Shown here piece after piece: positions 1 to 6,118 of a stretch of 15,304 nucleotides of DNA. The notes under the pieces were generated by a model. It was not told the origin of the DNA, did no database searches, and was given only the letters and a program-made list of their open reading frames with translations. Within the stretch, counting starts at the first letter, position 1; the number at the start of each line of letters is the position of its first letter. Both the position numbers and the translations under genes were made by a program. Source of the DNA: CAYJUM01 sp964478915 (GTDB taxonomy: Bacteria > Nitrospirota > Nitrospiria > Nitrospirales > Nitrospiraceae); contig CAYZKG010000069.1 in assembly GCA_964478915.1 (NCBI GenBank), positions 1 to 15,304 on the forward strand. Direction: 5' to 3'.

Positions 1-162
1 TTTCATCCGCTGCCACAGGATGACCCGAAGCGGCGCCGCCCGGACGTGACGAAGGCGAAGACCGTCCTCAAGTGGCAGCCCTGCACGAGCCTTGATGATG
101 GCCTGGCAACGACCATCGCCTGGTTCCGCCGGCATGCAGAGCCCTCACGTTGCCGCAAGTGA
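1..162 (+). CDS. UDP-glucuronate decarboxylase (UDP-xylose synthase), C-terminal fragment
   Basis: The window opens inside a gene. Frame 1 is open from base 1 to a TGA at 160-162, giving 53 C-terminal residues. The peptide begins FHPLPQDDPKRRRPD and continues with a KAKTVLKWQP stretch and a TTIAWFRR end. The PLPxDDPxxRRPD stretch followed by a KAKxxLxWxP helix is the hallmark end of bacterial UDP-xylose synthases and related UDP-glucuronate decarboxylases in the extended SDR family. By family knowledge these cytosolic NAD-dependent enzymes convert UDP-glucuronate to UDP-xylose. The Rossmann motif and the YxxxK dyad lie outside the window, so activity cannot be judged. The next gene starts one base after this stop, which suggests co-transcription. 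A dTDP-glucose 4,6-dehydratase or another SDR is less likely because of the PLPQDDPKRRRPD signature. Confidence 0.85.
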   Translation, partial: FHPLPQDDPKRRRPDVTKAKTVLKWQPCTSLDDGLATTIAWFRRHAEPSRCRK

Positions 163-163
163 G

Positions 164-1963
164 ATGTCCGCCAAGACCCGCACGACCTTCGTGATGCTCT
201 TGGGGGTGGGGCTCTGCGCCGCCCTCGTCGCCGAAGTTGGATGGTGGCGCGTCGGGCTGATCCGCCTGCCGGTCCCGCTCATGGCGGGGGTGGCCGTTCC
301 AGTCCCGCTCCTCTACTGGGGGAGCCTCGCCCTCTACGGCTGGTCGTTCGGCGTCTTCTTCGATCGCCCCGTCCATGAGCGCTGGCGTTGGGCGATACGG
401 CTCGGACTAGCCCTCCATCTCCTCGGCCTGTTGGCGAGCCTCGTCTGGGACATGGCGCATCACCCGGGCGTGGCAGCGCTCTCTCCCTGGTACGTGCGGT
501 ACTGGATGGCGCTATGGGGCGGGCTGCTTGCGGTGGGGGTGGCGGCGGTCTCACGGTTCCTCGTGCGCTGGCGCCGCCGCGGGGGTGCGGATGAGGCCTC
601 CCTCTTCTTCCTTCCGCTCGTCTGGGGATACGCGGGGTTGTGGATCCTGTCACTTGTGGTTTCTCTGCGGTTCACCATCTGCGCGACCCTCGTTGGGTGT
701 GTCGGCGGGACGATGGCCTCCGCCCGGATCGTCCAGGTGTGGAGCGCTCGGGTCCGAACGCTCCTAGCAAACGAACGGGTCTTCCTCGCCGCGGTGTTCC
801 TGGTGGCGTTGGCGTTTCGCCTGTTCTACACGACTCGGATCATGTCTAATCCGGATTACCTGAATACCGGCTCTGACGGTCCTGCGTACGACGCCTTGGC
901 GTGGGAGCTGCTGCATGGGGGTGGGCCGACGCCGTGGAGTCACATCCCGATGTTCGCCCCCGGCTACGTCCGGTTCCTCGCGCTGATCTACTGGCTGGGT
1001 GGGAGGCACTATTTCTTGGTTTGCGCTGTGCAATCGGTGGTCGGAGCACTGACCTGCCTCCTTCTGTACGGTGTGGCCAAGCGGCTCTTTGGCCTGACGG
1101 TGGCGCGGATCGCCGCGGTGTTCGGGGCGTTGAATTTTCTCATGATCTTTGCGGCAACCGCGATCGGGCATCAAGCCATCGACCCCTTCTGGACCTTGTT
1201 GGTCGTCTGGTGCCTGCTCAGATATCTGGAGGATCCTCATCGGTGGGGCCGCTGGATCATCGGGATCGGGCTCTTGCTGGGCTGGGCGGCCGTGACGCGT
1301 GAAGGCAATATCGTGTTCTGGCTCTTCCTCATCGGGTGGTTCCTGCTCGGGGTCCGGGCCAAGCTGGGGTGGCGCACCGCCGTCCTCCATTGCCTGGGAT
1401 TGTCGCTCGGGTTCCTCGTCATCCTGGCTCCGTTTGCCCTGAGTTTCCACGATGGGTCGCTCCAGTTCAGCGCGAGAGGAAGGCTGGGCGCGCAGTGGTT
1501 CATCTCCCACAACTCAGCCGTGGATTTGCACACGTGGTTCAACCCCTGGCAAGATCCCACAGGGGCACGGGCCCTCCTCAAGGCCCAGCCCGTGAAGGTG
1601 GTGGTGAACATGGCTGCGGCGATTGCCGGGAATGTGCGCGCGATCTTCTTTCACCAGGGTTTTGGGGCGTTTGATCCGGTGTTCCTCATGCGGGGGAGCC
1701 TGTACTCGTACTGGATGTGGTGGTACGCCTACGCCGCAGCGTGGGTGGGGTTGGGCGTGGTGCTCTGGCGCGCCCTGCGCGAGCCGGTCAAGCGGTTAGG
1801 GTGGTGGCTGCTCCTCGTCGTGGTGACCTCACGGAGCGCCGTCCATCTCCTCTTCGAATGCGCCTACCGACACCGGACTCCGCTCGAGCCCTTCCTCATC
1901 ATGTTGGCCGCGTATGGCCTGCTCCGCCTCCTGCAGGTGGGGCGCGAACGCGCCGTGCAATGA
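164..1963 (+). CDS. Polytopic GT39/ArnT-like glycosyltransferase (membrane protein)
   Basis: This is a very hydrophobic 599-residue protein with roughly a dozen predicted membrane segments, judged by eye. A periplasmic-loop-type motif, TGSDGPAYDALAWELLHG with Asp at about residue 238, follows a run of transmembrane helices. The C-terminal part contains YRHRTPLEPFLIMLAAYG. Both patterns are typical of the GT39/PMT/ArnT family, which moves sugars from polyprenyl-phosphate carriers to lipids or proteins on the periplasmic face of the inner membrane. I chose the ATG at 164 because it begins one base after the upstream stop (TGA 160-162) and leads straight into the first hydrophobic segment. An ATG at 92 in the same frame would overlap the decarboxylase by 71 bases and add a non-hydrophobic 24-residue lead. 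No clear ribosome binding site is seen, so translation may be coupled to the upstream gene. The acceptor and sugar are unknown. EpsG/Wzy-like polymerase is a less likely alternative. Confidence 0.7.
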   Translation: MSAKTRTTFVMLLGVGLCAALVAEVGWWRVGLIRLPVPLMAGVAVPVPLLYWGSLALYGWSFGVFFDRPVHERWRWAIRLGLALHLLGLLASLVWDMAHHPGVAALSPWYVRYWMALWGGLLAVGVAAVSRFLVRWRRRGGADEASLFFLPLVWGYAGLWILSLVVSLRFTICATLVGCVGGTMASARIVQVWSARVRTLLANERVFLAAVFLVALAFRLFYTTRIMSNPDYLNTGSDGPAYDALAWELLHGGGPTPWSHIPMFAPGYVRFLALIYWLGGRHYFLVCAVQSVVGALTCLLLYGVAKRLFGLTVARIAAVFGALNFLMIFAATAIGHQAIDPFWTLLVVWCLLRYLEDPHRWGRWIIGIGLLLGWAAVTREGNIVFWLFLIGWFLLGVRAKLGWRTAVLHCLGLSLGFLVILAPFALSFHDGSLQFSARGRLGAQWFISHNSAVDLHTWFNPWQDPTGARALLKAQPVKVVVNMAAAIAGNVRAIFFHQGFGAFDPVFLMRGSLYSYWMWWYAYAAAWVGLGVVLWRALREPVKRLGWWLLLVVVTSRSAVHLLFECAYRHRTPLEPFLIMLAAYGLLRLLQVGRERAVQ

Positions 1964-1977
1964 GAATGAGCGCCCTC

Positions 1978-2003
1978 GCGGCTTGGGGGCGGACCCCAGC
2001 CGC
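1978..2003 (+). terminator. Strong hairpin after the GT39 gene, terminator-like without a T-run
   Basis: Fifteen bases after the stop at 1961-1963, the arms GCGGCT-T-GGGG (1978-1988) and CCCCAGCCGC (1994-2003) pair over 10 bp with one bulged T and a 5-base loop. No T-tract follows, so this is not a canonical intrinsic terminator. It could end the upstream transcript, protect a 3' end, or have no role. It sits about 50 bases before a promoter for the next gene, which favours a transcription-unit boundary here. Confidence 0.4.
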
Positions 2004-2050
2004 AGTCGCTGGACGACCTGGCGCAAAGCCGGCCTGTTTCCATTTTGTCG

Positions 2051-2080
2051 TTGACAAGTGCTGGTGGATTCTGCTACGAA
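2051..2080 (+). promoter_or_regulatory. Candidate sigma70 promoter for the first radical SAM gene
   Basis: A perfect -35 box TTGACA (2051-2056) is followed after 18 bases by TACGAA (2075-2080). A TG at 2072-2073 makes an extended -10 (TGcTACGAA). The -10 itself is weak. The sequence TTGACAAGTGCT at the -35 nearly matches TTGACAAGCGCT at the promoter at 3856. The rest of the 171-base gap between 1964 and 2134 holds only the hairpin, this promoter and the ribosome binding site. Confidence 0.5.
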
Positions 2081-2122
2081 AGAGAGTAACGACGGGTTCC
2101 TAGATGACGTGGCGGGGAGGAC

Positions 2123-2128
2123 GGAGGT
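2123..2128 (+). promoter_or_regulatory. Strong ribosome binding site for the first radical SAM gene
   Basis: GGAGGT lies 6 bases before the ATG at 2135. This is the clearest Shine-Dalgarno sequence in the window, and it fixes the start of the following gene. It fits a gene expressed independently of upstream translation. Confidence 0.8.
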
Positions 2129-2134
2129 AAGGAC

Positions 2135-3772
2135 ATGAGCAAGCCGGTGATGGTGTTGGTGGCTCTGTATCGATACCGGAATTTTCCCATTCGGATCATG
2201 CATCCAGTCCTCAAAGGCATTGACGGCATTGAGGTCCACACCATCTTCTTTAAGGATTGCGAGACCAACGATTTTGTCGACCCGACCAATCGAGAACTGG
2301 AGCTCTTCGCTCAGCTCATCACGAAGTTGAACCCACAGTTAGTTGGCTTCAGCGTCCTGTCACCGTATGTCCCGATCGCAAGACGGTTAACCAAACTTGT
2401 CAAAGAACATTCTTCGGCCCTCGTCATTTGGGGCGGCATCCACCCCACCATCGCTCCAGACAGTTGTATGGAAGAAGCTGATCTGGTCTGTGTCGGGGAA
2501 GGGGAAGGAGCCTTTACGGAGCTGGCCACCCATCTCAGGGATGGGACCTCCTATGAGGAAGTCCAGAATCTCTGGGTGAGGAAGGGGGACCAGATTATCA
2601 AGAATCCCATGAGGCCCCTCATTCAAGATTTGGATTCCCTCCCGTTCGCATCCTACGGAGATCCCTCCTTTCATTTTGTTGACGCTGACAAAATCACCAA
2701 CGAGGACCCGTCGTTCTTCGATAAGGTGTTTTGGCTTCAGGCGTCTCGCGGCTGCCCCTATGTCTGCTCGTTTTGTGTGAACGCGATCCTGCAACCGCTC
2801 TTCAAGGGTCTGGGGGCCTATACCCGAAGAAGGTCGCCAAAGAATATCGTCCAGGAGCTGAAAGAGAATTTGAATCTTCCGGGGAGTCCGACACGGTCTG
2901 TGCTGTTTATTGATGAGGTGTTTGGGTGCGCGGAAGCATGGCTGGATGAATTTTCACAACTGTACAAGCAGGAGATCGGGCTGCCGTTTTTCGCTGAATA
3001 CAATCCGGAAGTGATCAATCCGAAGATGCTCGAGAAACTCGCGGTTGCCGGGCTCGATACCATCAATTTCGGGATCCAGACCGGCGACGACTTCATTCGG
3101 AATAAGATCTTTGATCGGCCGGGGAAGAACAGCGACATCATCAACATCGTCAAAGCCATCAGCAAACATCGTGTCAAGATCAGGTACGATCTCATCATCG
3201 ACAACCCCTACGAGAACGCGGACACGCTGGAAAAGACCATTGAGATGCTGGTCCAACTCCCGAAGCCGTTGATGTTTAATTTGTATTCCATGCAGTATTT
3301 TCCAAAATATCCGTTCACGGAGCGGGCCTTGAAAGACCAGTATGTGCTGCCGAAGGAAGTCAACGTCGAGACGCTGTTTGATCGGACCACAAATAATTGG
3401 GCCTTTGTCCCTCGATTGCGGCCGTGGACCAGGAAACAGAGGCTCCAAAATATTATCTGGATGATTGTGTGGAACCACGTCAAGGACGACCTGGTGAGTT
3501 TCGCGGTCTTTGGCAAGTCCTGGAGGTCGAAAGTCTGTTTTTACTACTTGAGTTTCATCTCCATTCCGATGGGGAAAATCGTAGGTGTTGGAGGGATGGT
3601 GATGAGGCACCGTTGGATGGATTATGCCCTGAATGGAATCAAATATCTCTTACGAGGTGAGTTGAAGCCCCTGTGTGGTAAGATCGGGAAGGTGATCGTG
3701 AACACATTCAATGAGAAGAAGAAACGCTTCATTCTCCCCGGGCAGGTTCTCTCTTTCGACCGTACTTCTTGA
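2135..3772 (+). CDS. B12-binding-domain radical SAM protein
   Basis: The 545-residue protein has a B12-binding-type N-terminal domain (about residues 5-145) with LVGFSVLSPYVP, GGIHPTIAP and VCVGEGEGAF. This is the usual Rossmann pattern seen in BchE-like and methylthiotransferase-like radical SAM families. The radical SAM core (about 195-420) carries CPYVCSFC, with Cys207, Cys211 and Cys214 as the CX3CX2C ligands for a 4Fe-4S cluster. LDTINFGIQTGDD in the barrel is also family-typical. The DxHxxG cobalamin-ligand motif is not seen in the N-terminal domain, so cobalamin may be bound without a His ligand or not at all. The gene has its own promoter and strong ribosome binding site and ends 198 bases before the large operon. 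Its base composition is lower in GC than its neighbours (hand-counted lines near 42-55 percent). Substrate is unknown. Lipid or sugar modification is an inference from context. Confidence 0.85.
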   Translation: MSKPVMVLVALYRYRNFPIRIMHPVLKGIDGIEVHTIFFKDCETNDFVDPTNRELELFAQLITKLNPQLVGFSVLSPYVPIARRLTKLVKEHSSALVIWGGIHPTIAPDSCMEEADLVCVGEGEGAFTELATHLRDGTSYEEVQNLWVRKGDQIIKNPMRPLIQDLDSLPFASYGDPSFHFVDADKITNEDPSFFDKVFWLQASRGCPYVCSFCVNAILQPLFKGLGAYTRRRSPKNIVQELKENLNLPGSPTRSVLFIDEVFGCAEAWLDEFSQLYKQEIGLPFFAEYNPEVINPKMLEKLAVAGLDTINFGIQTGDDFIRNKIFDRPGKNSDIINIVKAISKHRVKIRYDLIIDNPYENADTLEKTIEMLVQLPKPLMFNLYSMQYFPKYPFTERALKDQYVLPKEVNVETLFDRTTNNWAFVPRLRPWTRKQRLQNIIWMIVWNHVKDDLVSFAVFGKSWRSKVCFYYLSFISIPMGKIVGVGGMVMRHRWMDYALNGIKYLLRGELKPLCGKIGKVIVNTFNEKKKRFILPGQVLSFDRTS

Positions 3773-3778
3773 AGAAGT
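3764..3778. repeat. Perfect 15-base palindrome over the radical SAM stop codon
   Basis: ACTTCTT-G-AAGAAGT is an exact inverted repeat centred on 3771, and the stop codon TGA (3770-3772) lies at its centre. As RNA it would give only a 5-bp stem with a 5-base loop, too weak for a terminator. It could be a protein-binding dyad or chance. Confidence 0.3.
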
Positions 3779-3796
3779 CGTCGTCGTGAAGTGATC

Positions 3797-3820
3797 TTCC
3801 GAGTCTCCTGCGACTCGGAG
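3797..3820 (+). terminator. Terminator-like hairpin after the first radical SAM gene
   Basis: The arms TTCCGAGTC (3797-3805) and GACTCGGAG (3812-3820) pair over 8 Watson-Crick bp plus one T-G pair around the loop TCCTGC. It lies 25 bases after the stop codon. No T-tract follows, so a canonical intrinsic terminator is not shown. Its place between a stop codon and a strong promoter supports a transcript boundary. Confidence 0.45.
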
Positions 3821-3855
3821 CGCGCTCGAACCTCCTCCAGCAGGCATCTTTCTTA

Positions 3856-3883
3856 TTGACAAGCGCTTCAGAGTCTTTATAGT
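3856..3883 (+). promoter_or_regulatory. Sigma70-type promoter of the regulator-led operon
   Basis: TTGACA (3856-3861) and TATAGT (3878-3883) are separated by 16 bases, a near-consensus sigma70 promoter with transcription expected to start near 3890. The palindrome AAGCGCTT (3861-3868) overlaps the end of the -35 box. It is the only convincing promoter ahead of the gene chain that runs from 3971 to the window end, so it probably drives the whole operon. Confidence 0.75.
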
Positions 3884-3898
3884 GTCCTTAAACGATAT

Positions 3899-3913
3899 GT
3901 TCATGCTTTGAAC
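3899..3913. promoter_or_regulatory. Operator-like palindrome, copy 1 (GTTCA-N5-TGAAC)
   Basis: GTTCATGCTTTGAAC is a perfect 5-bp inverted repeat with a 5-base spacer. It lies about 10 bases after the expected transcription start, and the same design repeats at 3921. It also covers a possible TTG start at 3908, which argues that the stretch is a leader and not coding. The likely ligand is the regulator encoded just downstream, by inference. Confidence 0.6.
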
Positions 3914-3920
3914 AACTGTA

Positions 3921-3935
3921 GTTCACACCGTGAAC
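3921..3935. promoter_or_regulatory. Operator-like palindrome, copy 2 (GTTCA-N5-TGAAC)
   Basis: GTTCACACCGTGAAC repeats the GTTCA-N5-TGAAC design, here with a sixth matching pair (GTTCAC/GTGAAC). Its centre is 22 bp from the centre of copy 1, about two helical turns, so two dimers could bind the same DNA face. The position in the 5' leader suits repression by blocking transcription elongation or initiation. Confidence 0.6.
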
Positions 3936-3970
3936 ACCTTGCAGAACCCAGGATCTCGTCACGTCTTCGC

Positions 3971-4678
3971 ATGAACCAAAGCACCTACCGGGACATGCAC
4001 CTCCTCAACGAGGTGATCCAGAAGCCCGAGGTGACGCAGCGGGAGCTCTCGCAGCGCATTGGAGCGGCACTGGGACTCACCAACCTGATGCTCCGCCGGC
4101 TGGCGAAGAAAGGCTACATCAAGATCACCGGGACCAAGCGCAGCCGCATCCGCTATCTGATCACCCCCCAAGGCATCCTCGAGAAATCCCGACTGACCTA
4201 CGAGTTCATCCACTACTCCCTGCAGCTGTACGGCCGCATCCGTTCCTTCCTCCGCGAGCAGCTCACGCTGGTTTCCAAGGCCGGACACCGGCGGATCCTC
4301 ATGTGCGGGACCAGCGAGCTGGCCGAGCTGGCCTTCTTGACGATTCACGAAATGGGCCTAGAGCTGGTTGGCGTCGTCGACGAAACGCCGACCCCCGCGC
4401 CGTTTCTCGGGCAGCCGGTTCGCCGGATCACCGACATCAACCCAGCCGACTACGACCGGATGGTGGTCGCGTCGCTGAAATGGGGTGACGGGGGCTTGAA
4501 CCGCCTCGCCGCGCTTGGGGTGCCGGCTGATCGTCTGATCGTCCTTCCGGAGTCTGGATTTCCGAACCCGAGCGTGCATGCCGCCGCGCTGGATCGGATG
4601 TTGGCCAACCGGAGACCGGTTGCTCCGCTTCCTGCCGCCGTCCCGGCTGCGTCGCTGCAAGAAGCCCACTCCTCATGA
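3971..4678 (+). CDS. EPS-associated MarR-type winged-helix regulator with C-terminal Rossmann-like domain
   Basis: The protein is 235 residues long. Residues 1-70 form a winged helix with YRDMHLLNEV, TQRELSQRIGAALGLTN (recognition helix region) and LRRLAKKGYIKITG. This strongly resembles the EPS-associated MarR-family regulators found at polysaccharide loci. A linker helix (about 72-104) leads to a Rossmann-like half (about 105-200) with RRILMCGTSELAELAF, LVGVVDE, GQPVRRI and YDRMVVAS. The pattern is like the sugar- or nucleotide-binding N-terminal domains of PglD or FlaA1-type proteins. It may sense a nucleotide sugar or other pathway ligand, by inference. A TTG at 3908 would add 21 residues but lies inside a palindromic operator and has no ribosome binding site. 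The ATG at 3971 begins right at the conserved domain, though AGGA at 3950 is far away (17 bases). It probably autoregulates the operon. Its stop overlaps the next start (ATGA). Confidence 0.75.
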   Translation: MNQSTYRDMHLLNEVIQKPEVTQRELSQRIGAALGLTNLMLRRLAKKGYIKITGTKRSRIRYLITPQGILEKSRLTYEFIHYSLQLYGRIRSFLREQLTLVSKAGHRRILMCGTSELAELAFLTIHEMGLELVGVVDETPTPAPFLGQPVRRITDINPADYDRMVVASLKWGDGGLNRLAALGVPADRLIVLPESGFPNPSVHAAALDRMLANRRPVAPLPAAVPAASLQEAHSS

Positions 4679-5589
4679 CGGCAACCCTCACAGACGCTGG
4701 GAATGGGTGGACAAGCCATAGGCTCCGAAAAAAAGTCGTGGCATTTATCCCAGCAAGAATGGAAGCCGTGAGATTTCCAGGGAAGCCACTGGTCGAGATC
4801 CTGGGTATTCCAATGATCGAGCATGTTCGAAGGCGGGTCTGTTTATCCGATGCCATTGATGAAGTCTACGTGGCAACGTGTGATACAGAGATCATGGACG
4901 TGGTCGCCCGACATCATGGGAAGGCCATGATGACAGCCAAGACCCATGAACGTTGTACGGATCGGATCGAGGAAGCAGCTCGGAATGTCGAACTGGACAT
5001 TGCGGTCATCGTTCAGGGGGATGAACCGCTCTTTTCCCCAGACCTCATCAGCGCATTAGTCAAGCCCCTGTTGATGGATGACACGATTCCCTGCACGAAC
5101 TTGCTTTCAGCCATCCGAGACGAGAGTAATTTGCACAATGTGGACATTGTCAAGGCTGTGGTAGACCGGCAGGGCTTCGTGATGTACTTTTCGAGGTCGC
5201 CGATTCCGCATATGGGAGTTCATCATAAGCCCCCGATGTATCGGCAAACCGGCCTTTCTGCCTTCACCAAGGAGTTTCTGAGTCGGTATTCCTCTCTTCC
5301 TCCGACACCGTTAGAGGTTGCAGAATCTATTGATTTCCTGAGAATTCTCGAGCATCGATATCCCATCATGGGGGTGATGTATGACAAGGCCACGGTGGGT
5401 GTGGATCGACCAGATGATGTCAAAAAGATAGAAAAGATCCTTTCTGAAGATCCTGTACAGCGGGATTACTACCGGAGGATCAAGGAGAACTCCTTATCAC
5501 AAAGAACGCGAAGCCAGCCATCGCCGAGCAGCTCACCTGGCGGTAGCCTCTTAGGAGAGTCTCACGGTGCATCGGGCGGTGTTTCTTGA
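4675..5589 (+). CDS. KdsB-family (CMP-Kdo synthetase-like) cytidylyltransferase
   Basis: The 304-residue protein shows the nucleotidyltransferase fold of the 3-deoxy-manno-octulosonate cytidylyltransferase family. It has IPARMEAVRFPGKPL (Arg28, Arg33, Lys37), VYVATCD, HERCTDRIEEA, VQGDEPLF (about 113-120), VKAVVDRQG, MYFSRSPIPH, LEVAESIDFLRILEH and VGVDRPDDV with the conserved Asp at 244. The family makes CMP-activated sugar acids from CTP. Differences from textbook KdsB are MEAVR where YxSTR is usual and YRQTGL where the substrate-side HIG motif is usual. Kdo itself may therefore not be the substrate. The family domain ends near residue 256. About 48 further residues, rich in Ser, Pro and Gly, look dispensable, and the last ones overlap the next gene by 23 bases. 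The start overlaps the regulator stop (ATGA), implying translational coupling. GC is lower than in the flanking genes. Confidence 0.8.
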   Translation: MTATLTDAGNGWTSHRLRKKVVAFIPARMEAVRFPGKPLVEILGIPMIEHVRRRVCLSDAIDEVYVATCDTEIMDVVARHHGKAMMTAKTHERCTDRIEEAARNVELDIAVIVQGDEPLFSPDLISALVKPLLMDDTIPCTNLLSAIRDESNLHNVDIVKAVVDRQGFVMYFSRSPIPHMGVHHKPPMYRQTGLSAFTKEFLSRYSSLPPTPLEVAESIDFLRILEHRYPIMGVMYDKATVGVDRPDDVKKIEKILSEDPVQRDYYRRIKENSLSQRTRSQPSPSSSPGGSLLGESHGASGGVS

Positions 5590-6118
5590 TCGGGATGGCG
5601 TGATCAACTGCGCGGTCGTGCGCGAGGGACGCCCCTTTGCTCCGACTTCAGTTGGTGATGTGGAGTTGCTCCCAGGCGTGGCTGAAGCGATCGAGGCGTT
5701 GCGCCGGGCCGATTTTCGCATCATCGTGGTGACAAACCAGCCCGATGTCGCGACGGGCCTCCTGCGACGTGAGACGGTTGAGGCGATCCATGCGCGGATG
5801 CGCGCGACCTTCCCGATCGATGACATCAAGGTCTGCTACCACGCCGACCAGGACGGCTGTCCATGCCGGAAGCCGAAGCCGGGACTGCTCTTCGAGGCGG
5901 CTACGCAATGGTCATTGGACCTGAGCCAGTCCGTGATGGTTGGCGACCGCTGGCGAGACATCGAGGCCGGGAAAGCCGCCGGGTGCAAAACCATCCTGGT
6001 GCGGGCTGGGTATGCCGAACGGCAGGCTGAGCACCCTGACGCGGTCGTCGCGTCGTTGCTGGAGGCCAGCCGTGTCATTCTCTCCAACGGCGTCACGGGG
6101 TCGGCGGTGGGGGGATGA
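5567..6118 (+). CDS. HAD-IIIA phosphatase, GmhB-like (heptose bisphosphate phosphatase family)
   Basis: The 183-residue protein starts VFLDRDGVIN, giving the HAD nucleophile Asp8 and acid/base Asp10. VVTNQPDV (motif II), a zinc-binding loop CYHADQDGCPC (Cys90, His92, Cys98, Cys100), RKPKPG (motif III Lys) and VMVGDRWRDIEAG (motif IV) follow in order. This set and length match GmhB and related histidinol-phosphate phosphatases. GmhB removes the C7 phosphate of heptose 1,7-bisphosphate in the cytosol. The start is a GTG at 5567 with AGGAG at 5553-5557, nine bases upstream. An ATG alternative would cut the nucleophile motif. The gene overlaps its neighbours on both sides (23 and 4 bases). A phosphatase beside a nucleotidyltransferase-kinase fusion suggests NDP-heptose-like synthesis. 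The sugar is inferred, not shown. Confidence 0.85.
   Translation: MHRAVFLDRDGVINCAVVREGRPFAPTSVGDVELLPGVAEAIEALRRADFRIIVVTNQPDVATGLLRRETVEAIHARMRATFPIDDIKVCYHADQDGCPCRKPKPGLLFEAATQWSLDLSQSVMVGDRWRDIEAGKAAGCKTILVRAGYAERQAEHPDAVVASLLEASRVILSNGVTGSAVGG

Noticed and set aside
764..1510. Minus-strand open frame opposite the GT39 gene
   Set aside because: The translation is charged low-complexity sequence without domain features, while the plus strand has coherent membrane segments.
2004..2134. A cobalamin riboswitch ahead of the first radical SAM gene
   Set aside because: The leader after the promoter is only about 50 bases, too short for a cobalamin riboswitch, and no B12 box was seen.
3908..3970. 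TTG start at 3908 giving a 21-residue longer regulator
   Set aside because: It lies in the palindromic operator region, has no ribosome binding site, and the added residues have no match to the winged-helix family start.
5834..5866. The short zinc loop of the HAD phosphatase (CxHx5CxC) as an oddity
   Set aside because: The short loop is common among HAD-IIIA and histidinol-phosphatase relatives, so it is ordinary.
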